Assembly (NCBI GenBank): GCA_965216135.1
Contig: CBDCFL010000021.1
Location: 297,279 to 361,278 of the forward strand
Source: CBDCFL01 sp965216135
Lineage (GTDB): Bacteria; Pseudomonadota; Alphaproteobacteria; Rhodobacterales; Rhodobacteraceae
Reading direction: 5' to 3'
DNA: 64,000 bases
The notes below the pieces were generated by a model. The model did not search any database, had not been told where the DNA came from, and worked only from the letters and a program-made list of their open reading frames with translations. Of this stretch, positions 34,163-42,807 are shown one piece after another (positions within the stretch are counted from its first letter, which is position 1; each line of letters opens with the position of its first letter). A program made the translations under genes and the position numbers.

Positions 34163-34928
34163 CGTGGACAGCAATGAAGGGCGTTGTCCTCTCCCCGGAC
34201 ATTGATCCGGGGCGACAGGCATCCCCTTGCAGGGGCCGCCAACACCAATGAAGGTCGCGCTTATACGGGTGCCGCGGCGCGTGTCAATGGGCAAATCCCC
34301 GGTCGCGGCCAAACCCGTGGATCAGCATGGCCGCCTCGGCCTTGTTGAGCAATCGCCGGGCGAAATCGCCGAACCGCATGGGATCGCGCGTCACCTGCGG
34401 GACGATCAGGTCCAGACCTGATCGCTCGGCCTCGCCCAGCTTGCCCAGATTTGCGCTGGCCGGGTGAAAGCTCTCGCAATCCACGCCGTTGGCACAGATC
34501 ACCTGATGTCCGTCCAGCATCAGATGGATATAATCAACCGGCCGGATGCGATGATCCACGCCGATCCCGGCGGACCCGGCCAGATCGCGCGCCGCAACCA
34601 GCACTTCGTCGGTATTGAACAGCGCCTGCGCGGCGGGGCCTTGCAATAAGATCCGGTGATCGGGTGAGACGACCAGCTCCGGGCGCGGGCTGTCGGTGCC
34701 GAAAAGGTCGGCGCGGATGCGAATGGGCCGCAACGCGGGGGTCGCGACAATCCGGCTGCCGCCGATGGTCCGGCTGGCGCGCCACAAAACCTCGACCGCA
34801 CCACTGTCGCGCGTCAAGACCTGATCGCCGGGATGTATATCTTCGACCAGCCGCGGCCCGCCGGGCGCGTCCACATAGGTGCCCGGCACAAAGCAGATCA
34901 TGCCCTGGCCTTCGGCGGTTGTTCGCGA

Positions 34929-36040
34929 CGTGCCTATCCGGTTGTCACCCACACCCACTACATCTAGGGGGCTCCCAGTCGCCCGAGTAAAGCTCGGCGT
35001 AAGTGGGAGCGGTGACATCGCCAGCGATTCCGAGCAGGGACCGGAAGGCGTTGAACGGGCAGAACCGCCTGTTGAAGCGGAAGGTGAACTCGTTGAGGTA
35101 GGCTTGGAGGTGCTGGTGGCTCACGCCGTGATGAATGCCACTCAGCCACGTCTTCAGGTTGGCGAAGACGCGATGAATGATCGGCAGATACTCCTCAGCG
35201 ACCTGGGAGTTGCCTCGCTCGGCGACGGCGAGGTGTTTGTAGCCGCGCTTGGCGAGGCTGGTATAGCCGGACCAATCGTCGGTGATGACCGACGCACCCG
35301 AAGTAACGGCGCCCTCGACAAAGCCGCAGAGCGATTCCGCGCTGCGGTCTGGCACGACAGCGAGTCGGACACGTCCGGCGTAGCGACCGCCCTTCCGCTT
35401 ATCGAGCTTGGTTCCCGGCTTGCGCTGTCGCACTTCAACGGCGCTGGCGACAAGAAGCTTGTGGTGAACGCCCCGGCCCTTGCCGCGCGTGCGGCCGCCG
35501 ACCCAGGTTTCGTCGACTTCGACATGGTCGCAGGCCTCGCTGCCGATGCGGTCCTGATCCGGCCGAACCATACCAGCGCGGAGCTTGTGGAGGATCTGAA
35601 AGGCGGTTTCGTAACGGGAAAGCCCGACCTGGCGCTGGAACTGTGTGGCAGACATGCCGGGCGTCTGGCTGGCAACCAGATAGGCCGCCCAGAACCATAC
35701 GCCCAGCGACGTATGGGAGCGCTCCATGACCGTCCCCGCCGTCAGCCCGGTGTCGCGGCGACACTTTCGACAGCGCAAGACGCCGGGCCGGCTGGTGAAG
35801 CGGAACGGCCCTGCCGCCGTCTGGCAATGGGGGCAGACGAACCCGTCACCCCACCGCGCCTTCTCCAGGTAGGCGGCACAGGCCGCGTCATCCGGGAAAA
35901 GTCGTTGAAACTCGGGAAGCGACCGCGGAAACGAAAGGTCTTCGCGCTGCGGAACATCCATCCCCGCTTCGTCCGCCTCCCGAGCCACTCGACGCCACAC
36001 CCTACATATAGTGGGTGTGGGTGACAACCGGATAGGCACG
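34929..36040 (-). mobile_element. IS1595-family insertion sequence
   Basis: 1112 bp flanked by an exact 8-bp duplication GTTCGCGA (34921-34928 and 36041-36048). Both ends read CGTGCCTATCCGGTTGTCAC and continue identically for about 30 bases. It contains one intact transposase gene on the minus strand. The exact repeats and intact gene point to recent insertion. Confidence 0.93.
34945..35961 (-). CDS. IS1595-family transposase
   Basis: 338 residues from the ATG at 35961 (MDVPQREDLSFPRSLPEFQR). An N-terminal zinc ribbon (CPHCQTA ... CRKCRRDTG) is followed by the ISXO2-like DDE domain: DHVEVDETWVGGRTRGKGRG, ASVITDDWSGYTSLAKRGYK, and IHRVFANLKTWLSGIHHGVS with FRFNRR. The frame is open without interruption. 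The reading frame also runs upstream into the split Hint gene, which is coincidental. Confidence 0.9.
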   Translation of the reverse strand: MDVPQREDLSFPRSLPEFQRLFPDDAACAAYLEKARWGDGFVCPHCQTAAGPFRFTSRPGVLRCRKCRRDTGLTAGTVMERSHTSLGVWFWAAYLVASQTPGMSATQFQRQVGLSRYETAFQILHKLRAGMVRPDQDRIGSEACDHVEVDETWVGGRTRGKGRGVHHKLLVASAVEVRQRKPGTKLDKRKGGRYAGRVRLAVVPDRSAESLCGFVEGAVTSGASVITDDWSGYTSLAKRGYKHLAVAERGNSQVAEEYLPIIHRVFANLKTWLSGIHHGVSHQHLQAYLNEFTFRFNRRFCPFNAFRSLLGIAGDVTAPTYAELYSGDWEPPRCSGCG

Positions 36041-36633
36041 GTTCGCGAAATGACATCCTGACGCAAAACCCAGTGATCGGTATCCGGGCTGGGCACGCCA
36101 TCTGTGAACATCACCAGCGGCACCGTATTTGCAGCGTCATCCAGAACCACCGCCCGATACAGGTTCAGCCCGTCGGTCAGATCAAAGCCGTTGGCCGGCA
36201 GAGCGTCCACGGTTTGCCCGCCAACAGCGGCCGCGCCCAGTTCGGCGGTGAACATCTTGCGCACCTGCGCACCCGCGCGTGCCCGCAATTCGGCATGGTC
36301 CTGGCCGTTTTCCAAAACCAGCACGTCGCGCGGATCGTCCACCCGCATCGCGCGCCCCGACCAGCGCCATGTCGCACCGATAGCCATGCTCGCAGGCGCA
36401 GCTCCGGTCAGCCCGTCAAGCTCGACCTGATCCCACGAGAAAACAAAGCAACCCTGCCCGGTGCCCTGCATGCCATACCTGCCCTATAGATTTTCTTTTT
36501 GTTGGCAGCAGCATAGGGCGGCTATCGCACATGTTAATCCTGCTGGCGCGAACGCCGAACAGACCGTGACTAATTTGACACAAGGTCCGCACGCACATCT
36601 GAGGCCCTTGCGAAACCATCCGATCCAAGCGGT

Positions 36634-36653
36634 AAATTCTTCCCGAAGAATTT
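36634..36653. terminator. Hairpin between nrdJ and the Hint gene
   Basis: AAATTCTT (36634-36641) and AAGAATTT (36646-36653) pair perfectly around CCCG. A second stem, CCCGAA...TTCGGG, lies just beside it (about 36659-36677) with A/T runs. Together they lie just downstream of nrdJ on the minus strand and may terminate it, but no long T-run follows on that strand. Confidence 0.4.
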
Positions 36654-36735
36654 GCCCGCCCGAAGATTTTTTCGGGAAAAATAGTCAGAGCGTCAGTCCA
36701 GTATTATCGACGCGACAGCAATGCGCGTTAAGGCA

Positions 36736-39700
36736 TCACCCGCACTTCGAATACCCGCAATTGCCGCAGGTCATGCAGCCTTCGATCATCCGCATCTCAT
36801 AGGAACCGCAGCTGGAACACGCCGGCCCGCGCGGGCCATCCAGATTGACAACCTGCGCCCTGGGGTCGGACTTCAGCCCCAGCCCCTCACCTTCGATAAA
36901 GCCGATCGCAACCATGTGCTGCTCAATCACCCCGCCGATGGCCGCCAGGATCGAGGGCACATATTTGCCCTTCATCCACGCCCCGCCGCGCGGATCAAAG
37001 ACCGCCTTCAGCTCTTCAACGACAAACGACACATCCCCGCCGCGCCGAAACACCGCCGAAATCATCCGCGTCAGCGCCACGGTCCAGGCGAAATGTTCCA
37101 TATTCTTGGAATTGATGAACACTTCGAACGGGCGGCGATGCCCGCCGATGATGATGTCGTTGACGGTGATATAGATCGCGTGCTCGCTGTCGGGCCATTT
37201 CAGCTTGTAGGTCGCCCCATCCAGCGCGCCGGGCCGGTCCAGCGGTTCGGAGATATAGACGACATCGCCGCCGGGGTGGATATTCTTTGCCGCGATTTCC
37301 GTATCGCTGTCGCTCCCACTCACCAACCAGGCTGCGCTTACGCCGAGAACGGCCGCGATGTTTTCAATTTCAGGAAGGGACTTTTTTTGCCCCGTCTCGA
37401 CCTTTGACAATGTCGACGCGGTAATTCCAACTTGTTTTGCCAGCTCTGCCTGCGTCATTCCCAATTCATGGCGACGGGCCTTCAAACGCTCACCAAATTG
37501 GGCTTTTTCTTGGGAAGAAATACTCAAAACCGACCCGGTCACATCATTCGGCCGATAGGTCGTGCAGCCCTTACAGCCCTGATCCCAGGCCGCCATGTAG
37601 ACTTGCCTGAAGTCGTCAAACGATATATCGGGCGGGCAGTTGATGGTTTTGGAAATCGACGAATCCACCCATTTCTGCGCCGCCGCCTGCATCTTCACAT
37701 GCTCAAGCGGGGCCAGTGTCTGGGCATTTACGAAATATTCCGGCAGCTCGGCCTTGCCGAATTTCTCGCGCCACAGCCGGACCGCATGATCGATCACCTC
37801 TTCCTCGCTGTGGCTGCCGTCTTTCTGCAGCACTTTGCGCGTATATGCATAGGCAAAGACCGGCTCGATCCCGCTTGAGACGTTGCCAGCATAAAGGCTG
37901 ATCGTGCCGGTCGGCGCAATCGAAGTCAGAAGGGCGTTCCTGATCCCATGTTCGCGCACCCCGTCCCGCACATCGTCGTCCATCGCGGCCATCGTGGCGC
38001 TGGCAAGGAAGCCGTCAGCATCGAACAGCGGAAACGCGCCTTTCTCCCTGGCCAATTGCACCGAGGCCAGATACGCGGCGCGGGCGATGGCGTGCAACCA
38101 GCGTTCGGTTTGGCGCGCCGCCTCGTTCGAGCCATAGCGCAGCCCCACCATCAACAGCGCATCGGCCAGCCCGGTGACCCCCAACCCGATCCGGCGTTTG
38201 GCCTGCGCTTCCGCGGCCTGTGCGGGCAACGGAAAGCGCGAGGCATCCACGACGTTATCCATCATCCTGACCGCGGTCGCGACCAGATCGTCCAGCGCGG
38301 CCTCATCGAGGCTCGCGCCAGCCTCAAACGGCTCCGCCACCAGGCGGGCCAGGTTCACCGATCCCAGCAAGCAGGCCCCGTAAGGCGGCAACGGCTGCTC
38401 GCCGCAATTGTGGACGTATAATCCGTTGGCATCGAAGGCATTGATCCCCGGCACCGCCACGTCAAACACTTCGGCCATACCGTCGGGTTCAACCGCCGCC
38501 ACCCGCGCCACAAAACGCTCGCGGTTCAACGCCCGTTTGTAACCCGACAACGCGACCGCCAGGCGCGCTGATTTCTCGCCATCGACAAACCCAATCCGCT
38601 TGGCAAAAACCCCAAGATTGCTGCCGGCTATGACCAACTCGTGTTGCGCGCGCGTTGGATAGGCAGCCATGCCGCCATGACCGTCGGGCAGCATCGTCTC
38701 ACCAGCGGCACGCCGATCACCGTAGATCGTCGCGTTGATCCCCAGCCGCCCCAGCATGCGTTGTGCGGCCCGCAACAGGCCCAGATCACTTTGTGCCAGA
38801 CGCACCGATACACCTTTGGCTTGCGTTCCCTGAACCGACCCCTCGGCGTCAAATAACCCGCGCAGCACCGCCTCACCAAATGCCGAGCCGGCGCGTTCAA
38901 TTTTGGGCGTGATTGTCTTTCGTCCGCGCTCAAGCCCGAAGCTGCGGGCATATTCGGTCAGCGCCGCCGTTCCCATCCGGTATTCGCCGCGCCCCTCAAC
39001 ATACTGCCAGCCCGCGAAATCCGACCGATGCGGCATGTCGCGCAACAGGGTTTCGGCATGCGCCATCACCGCGTTTGGCGCATCAATTGCGTTGCCACAG
39101 GCCGCGCGCGGCCATACCGATAACAGCGTTTTTTCCTGCCTGATCACCCCGTCGCCGATCAACAGACCCAGCAGATAGCCGCGCTCGGTGTCCTCCGCCC
39201 GCCCCCAGGTTGCCCGCCCCTGATCGTGCAGCATAATCTCATCACCAGCGCGCAATTTGCCCGCTTCGATCCAACCTGTGTCCAGCCGCCAGCGCGTGCG
39301 GCTTGTGACTTTGCGCACCAGATGATTTTCGGTCAGGCGCAGTTCGCGCCCGCACTCGGTCGTCAGGCGCAGAATGGCTTTCTTCCCGGTTGCGAAAAAC
39401 CCCTCTGGCCCGGTGGTGAAAGGCGTCCCGTCGATCAGGGCAGTAAATGTCTGCCCGACCAAATCGGCGACCTGTTTTGGTCCTTTCGATGTCGCAACCC
39501 ATGTGTCCGCCGGCACGCAAGGGTTTGTCGCCGCAATCGTTTCACAATAATTCAAGTTGTTCGCCGCATTGATCCGGTCGATGAAAATCACCCCCGGCTC
39601 GGCATAGTCGAACGTGGCGGCCATGATCCGGTCCCACAGATCGCGTGCCTGAATGGTGCGATAGACCTTGCCGTCAAAGACCAGATCCCAGGCTCCATCG

Positions 39701-40320
39701 CCCTTGACCGCCGCCATGAAGGCATCGGTGATCAGCACCGAAACATTGAACATCCGCAACCGCGCCGGGTCGGATTTCGCATTGATGAAATCCTCGATAT
39801 CCGGGTGGTCGCAGCGCATCACCGCCATCATCGCCCCGCGCCTGGACCCGGCGCTCATGATCGTGCGGCACATCGCGTCCCAGACATCCATGAAACTCAA
39901 AGGCCCGGAAGCATCCGCCGCGACGCCTTTAACGCCCGCCCCTTTGGGCCTGAGCGTCGAAAAATCGTAGCCGATGCCGCCACCCTGCTGCATGGTCAGC
40001 GCCGCCTCTTTCAACGCCTCGAATATGCCGGACAGGCTGTCCTCGATTGTGCCCATGACAAAGCAATTGAACAGCGTCACCGACCGATCGGTGCCCGCAC
40101 CCGCCGTCACCCGGCCAGCGGGCAGGAATTTGAAATCTTCAAGGGCGGCGTAGAATGCGTCTTCCCAGGCCTCGGGCGCGTCTTCCACCGCCGCCAGGGC
40201 CCGCGCAATACGGCGCCAGGTGTCTTCAACGGAATTGTCCACGATGGTGCCGTCGGCCTCTTTCAGCCGGTATTTCATATCCCATATCTGTTCCGCGATC
40301 GGGGCGGCAAAGCGGGTCAT
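36736..40320 (-). CDS. nrdJ: Adenosylcobalamin-dependent (class II) ribonucleotide reductase with an intein and an inserted HTH
   Basis: Reduces ribonucleotides to deoxyribonucleotides using B12 radical chemistry. The start at 40320 (MTRFAAPIAEQIWDMKYRLK) fits the short-type family. N-extein residues 1-267 contain FNCFVMGTIEDSLSGIFEAL and GGGIGYDFSTLRPKG and end at ATNP. An intein of 371 residues (268-638, from Cys in CVPADTW to Asn in LYVHN) splits the active-site NPCGEQPLPPYG. The C-extein (639-1194) has APTGTISLYAGN and a Cys-rich tail CSSCGSYEMRMIEGCMTCGN. An XRE-type helix-turn-helix occupies about residues 934-1000 in the linker. Without the intein the enzyme is 823 residues, longer than relatives by about the HTH. 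Confidence 0.93.
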   Translation of the reverse strand: MTRFAAPIAEQIWDMKYRLKEADGTIVDNSVEDTWRRIARALAAVEDAPEAWEDAFYAALEDFKFLPAGRVTAGAGTDRSVTLFNCFVMGTIEDSLSGIFEALKEAALTMQQGGGIGYDFSTLRPKGAGVKGVAADASGPLSFMDVWDAMCRTIMSAGSRRGAMMAVMRCDHPDIEDFINAKSDPARLRMFNVSVLITDAFMAAVKGDGAWDLVFDGKVYRTIQARDLWDRIMAATFDYAEPGVIFIDRINAANNLNYCETIAATNPCVPADTWVATSKGPKQVADLVGQTFTALIDGTPFTTGPEGFFATGKKAILRLTTECGRELRLTENHLVRKVTSRTRWRLDTGWIEAGKLRAGDEIMLHDQGRATWGRAEDTERGYLLGLLIGDGVIRQEKTLLSVWPRAACGNAIDAPNAVMAHAETLLRDMPHRSDFAGWQYVEGRGEYRMGTAALTEYARSFGLERGRKTITPKIERAGSAFGEAVLRGLFDAEGSVQGTQAKGVSVRLAQSDLGLLRAAQRMLGRLGINATIYGDRRAAGETMLPDGHGGMAAYPTRAQHELVIAGSNLGVFAKRIGFVDGEKSARLAVALSGYKRALNRERFVARVAAVEPDGMAEVFDVAVPGINAFDANGLYVHNCGEQPLPPYGACLLGSVNLARLVAEPFEAGASLDEAALDDLVATAVRMMDNVVDASRFPLPAQAAEAQAKRRIGLGVTGLADALLMVGLRYGSNEAARQTERWLHAIARAAYLASVQLAREKGAFPLFDADGFLASATMAAMDDDVRDGVREHGIRNALLTSIAPTGTISLYAGNVSSGIEPVFAYAYTRKVLQKDGSHSEEEVIDHAVRLWREKFGKAELPEYFVNAQTLAPLEHVKMQAAAQKWVDSSISKTINCPPDISFDDFRQVYMAAWDQGCKGCTTYRPNDVTGSVLSISSQEKAQFGERLKARRHELGMTQAELAKQVGITASTLSKVETGQKKSLPEIENIAAVLGVSAAWLVSGSDSDTEIAAKNIHPGGDVVYISEPLDRPGALDGATYKLKWPDSEHAIYITVNDIIIGGHRRPFEVFINSKNMEHFAWTVALTRMISAVFRRGGDVSFVVEELKAVFDPRGGAWMKGKYVPSILAAIGGVIEQHMVAIGFIEGEGLGLKSDPRAQVVNLDGPRGPACSSCGSYEMRMIEGCMTCGNCGYSKCG
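37321..37530 (-). other. XRE/HTH_3 domain embedded in nrdJ
   Basis: Encodes FGERLKARRHELGMTQAELA, KQVGITASTLSKVETGQKKS and LPEIENIAAVLGVSAAWLVS: the five-helix Cro/CI-type DNA-binding fold. It lies between the catalytic barrel (TTYRPNDVTGSVLS) and the C-terminal domain (GGDVVYISEPLDRPGALDG). Its codons are more AT-rich (for example runs of A) than the flanking nrdJ sequence. Confidence 0.8.
38407..39519 (-). other. Intein with LAGLIDADG homing endonuclease in NrdJ
   Basis: 1113 bp, in frame. Splicing blocks: A at CVPADTWVATSKGPKQVADL, B around CGRELRLTENHLVRK, F/G at AEVFDVAVPGINAFDANGLY and VHN, followed by the +1 Cys of the extein. Endonuclease motifs: GYLLGLLIGDGVI and LRGLFDAEGSVQ. The insertion point, after NP and before C-G-E-Q-P, is a conserved active-site position often used by RNR inteins. 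All splice-junction residues (Cys1, terminal Asn, +1 Cys) are intact; the penultimate residue is His. Confidence 0.92.
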
Positions 40321-40452
40321 AATAATCCGTCCGATGAGTCGAAAAGGATGCAAACCATAGCTTGAACCCAGGGCCGAATCCACCAAATATAGCGGTATCG
40401 GAGGCACAGCGTAGCAAATCAGCACGTCAATCTCGTCAAACTTTGCGTCGGC

Positions 40453-40845
40453 GTGGACAGCATCGCGCATCTGCGCGCCTATCATGCGCAAACGCCATCA
40501 CCCCGTCGCGATCATGGCCGCTTTCATGTCACCCGCATGTGGCCGAAACGCGCCGCTGAGATTCTCGACGGCGGCTCGCTTTACTGGGTCATCAAAGGCG
40601 CTATTCAGGTTCGCCAGCGCATCACTGCGCTGGAAGAGGTGATCGGCCACGACGGCATTCGCCGCTGCCGCATCGTGCTGGACCCGCAGATCATTCTGAC
40701 CCGCAAAGCCGCGCGCCGCCCGTTTCAGGGCTGGCGCTATCTCGACCCCAACGACAGCCCGCCGGACTTGCCGCACGGGCGGCACGGCGATGATGATCTG
40801 CCCGAAGCTTTATCGGCGGAGCTGTCCCAGATCGGCATCAGATAA
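40453..40845 (+). CDS. DUF1489 family protein
   Basis: 130 residues from the GTG at 40453. The central HVTRMWPKRAAEILDGGSLY, WVIKGAIQVRQRITALEEV, RIVLDPQIILT and RRPFQGWRYLDPND are the DUF1489 hallmarks; function unknown. The frame is open upstream to 40393 and encodes HVNLVKLCVGVDS just before the GTG, which matches the N-terminus of relatives, so the natural start is probably earlier. At the right distance (6 bases) after a GGAGG at 40400-40404 stands a GTA codon (40411). Divergent from nrdJ. Confidence 0.75.
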   Translation: MDSIAHLRAYHAQTPSPRRDHGRFHVTRMWPKRAAEILDGGSLYWVIKGAIQVRQRITALEEVIGHDGIRRCRIVLDPQIILTRKAARRPFQGWRYLDPNDSPPDLPHGRHGDDDLPEALSAELSQIGIR

Positions 40846-41071
40846 CGCCCTTGTCAGCCTGACGGCTGTCATCGCCGCAAGCGATAAGACCCACAGGGGT
40901 CGATGAGCGAATACCAACCTGTCAGCCCACCGCACGCAGCCTTAACCCGGCATTTTGGGCAAAACAGGCCCAACGGATAGCCGACAGAAGTCCGATAGGT
41001 TGCAGACAGCACTTTTCCCTTATTTTCCTGGCGTTAACACCCGATTCGCGCCGCAGCGCAGAAATCGTCGG

Positions 41072-41659
41072 TTAACGCCTCTCCGGCCGCTGCGCCAGCG
41101 CCGCGCAGGCGCCATGGCGCGGACAGGTCACCGCGTGATCATTGACCATGCCGACGGCCTGCATGAAAGCATAGACAATCGTCGGCCCGCAGAATTTGAA
41201 CCCGGCCTTTTTCAGATCCTTGGATATCGTGCGCGACAATTCGGTTTCGCTCGGAATGTCGGCCATGGCGCGCACCTTATTCTGCACCGGTTGGCCGTCC
41301 AGATAATCCCACAGAAACCTGTCAAAGCCCTGTTCCGCCTCGATTTTCTGCCAGGCGCGGGCGTTGCTGATCGTCGCCTCGATCTTACCCCGGTGGCGCA
41401 CAATGGCTGCATCGCCCAGAAGCCGCACAACCTCCGGCTCTCCCCAGGTGGCAATCACGTTAGGGTCAAAGCCTTGAAATGCCTTGCGAAATCCGTCGCG
41501 CTTACGCAGGATGGTGATCCAGGCCAGCCCCGCCTGAAACCCATCCAATATCAGCTTTTCCCACAAAGCGCGGCTGTCCCATTCCGGCACCCCCCATTCG
41601 GTGTCGTGATAAGCAACATAGAGCGGATCGGTCCCGCTCCAGGCGCATCTTCCATCCAT
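41072..41659 (-). CDS. tag: DNA-3-methyladenine glycosylase I
   Basis: Removes 3-methyladenine from alkylated DNA. 195 residues from the ATG at 41659 (MDGRCAWSGTDPLYVAYHDT), preceded by GGGGG; a GTG six codons earlier is also possible. Family marks: CAWSG with zinc ligands CRW-type Cys, YHDTEWGVPEWDSRALWEKL, LDGFQAGLAWITILRKRDGF, and C-terminal FCGPTIVYAFMQAVGMVNDH with HAVTCPRH (zinc His/Cys). Length and motifs are complete. Confidence 0.93.
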   Translation of the reverse strand: MDGRCAWSGTDPLYVAYHDTEWGVPEWDSRALWEKLILDGFQAGLAWITILRKRDGFRKAFQGFDPNVIATWGEPEVVRLLGDAAIVRHRGKIEATISNARAWQKIEAEQGFDRFLWDYLDGQPVQNKVRAMADIPSETELSRTISKDLKKAGFKFCGPTIVYAFMQAVGMVNDHAVTCPRHGACAALAQRPERR

Positions 41660-41767
41660 TTCGTGCCCCCGATTCACTAATTCATACGCATTTACACAAT
41701 TTAGAACTAAATGTGAACATTTACGCCTGATTAGAGGAATCGTGCGACGTCAACGTGGCAAGTCACC

Positions 41768-42613
41768 ATGCAGTCAGCGGGACAGCAACAAATGGAAGAC
41801 GCCAAAAAACAGCCTGCTTTCAGCGATCCGTTGTCTGTCGCTGTGGCCGAGCGCGACTGCGACGCCCTGACGCTGGTCAACGATGCTCTGGACGAAGACC
41901 GCGTGCTGCTGGCGTTTCAGCCCATCGTTCAGTCGAACCGTCAGGATCGCTCGGCATTTTTTGAAGGCCTGATCCGCATCTCCGACCGGACCGGGCGTAT
42001 CATACCGGCACGCGATTTCATCCACGCCGTGGAAACCCATGAAATTGGACGAAAAATTGATTGCGCCGCGCTGAAGCTCGGCCTGCAGGTGCTGACCCGT
42101 CAGCCGACGATCCGGCTGGCCATTAACATGTCGGCGCGATCAATCGGGTATAAGAAATGGACGCGTATCCTGCACCGTGGCCTGCGCCGAGACCCGACGA
42201 TTGGCGATAGGCTGATACTGGAAATCACCGAAAGATCGGCGATAGTCATGCCCGATATTGTGCAGTCGTTCATGAGCGATCTGCAGGAAATGGGCATCTC
42301 TTTTGCGCTGGACGATTTTGGCGCGGGCTATACAGCGTTCCGTTACCTACGCGATTTTTACTTCGACATCCTCAAGATCGACGGGCAGTTTGTGCGCGGC
42401 ATTCATGCCAATCCGGACAACCAAGTATTGGTTCGCGCGCTGATCTCGATCGCGCGCCATTTTGACATGGTCACCGTTGCTGAATTCGTTGAAACTGAAG
42501 ACGATGCCCGTATCCTGACGGAGTTTGGGATCGATTGCATGCAAGGCCATTACTTAGGTCTTGCCACCGTTCGCCCGCCATGGATGCAAAAAGAGCTCAG
42601 CACCGGCACCTGA
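41768..42613 (+). CDS. EAL-domain protein (cyclic di-GMP phosphodiesterase)
   Basis: 281 residues, essentially a stand-alone EAL domain with a short N-terminal region and no membrane or sensor domain. The signature is FFEGLIRI (Glu kept, EGL instead of EAL). Other catalytic residues are present: NMSARS (Asn), ILEITERS (Glu), FALDDFGAGY (Asp-Asp), ILKIDGQFV (Lys), VAEFVET (Glu) and MQGHYLG (Gln). It is therefore likely active in degrading c-di-GMP. An ATG at 41792 is an alternative start. Confidence 0.85.
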   Translation: MQSAGQQQMEDAKKQPAFSDPLSVAVAERDCDALTLVNDALDEDRVLLAFQPIVQSNRQDRSAFFEGLIRISDRTGRIIPARDFIHAVETHEIGRKIDCAALKLGLQVLTRQPTIRLAINMSARSIGYKKWTRILHRGLRRDPTIGDRLILEITERSAIVMPDIVQSFMSDLQEMGISFALDDFGAGYTAFRYLRDFYFDILKIDGQFVRGIHANPDNQVLVRALISIARHFDMVTVAEFVETEDDARILTEFGIDCMQGHYLGLATVRPPWMQKELSTGT

Positions 42614-42807
42614 ACCGCGTCACCGGCGCGCCTTCGCACCGCGTCGATTTGCCCCACTTAGCCACCGTCGCGACGGGCCTTTATCCAGATTGCTTTTTTC
42701 GCAACTGCAGCATAAGCAGGCCGCGATGGGCGGAGCCTGCGGTTTGGCCAGTATGAAAAGACCGGTCACCCCCTCTGTCAGATTGAGAAAACTCAAAGAG
42801 GATGACC

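Larger units (their letters stand above)
34284..36471 (-). pseudogene. Hint-domain (Hedgehog/intein-like) protein gene interrupted by IS1595
   Basis: Exonic parts 36471-36041 and 34920-34284 join in frame across the 8-bp target duplication to give about 355 residues. The first part (MQGTGQGCFVFSWDQVELDG to WVLRQDVISRT) is the N-terminal domain usual for Rhodobacteraceae Hint proteins; the second begins TAEGQGMICFVPGTYVDAPG with the Hint Cys, then LVEDIHPGDQVLTRDSGAVE, VSPDHRILLQGP and CESFHPASANLGKLG. These proteins are thought to be secreted self-processing proteins of unknown function. The insertion separates the domains and must inactivate the gene. Confidence 0.8.
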
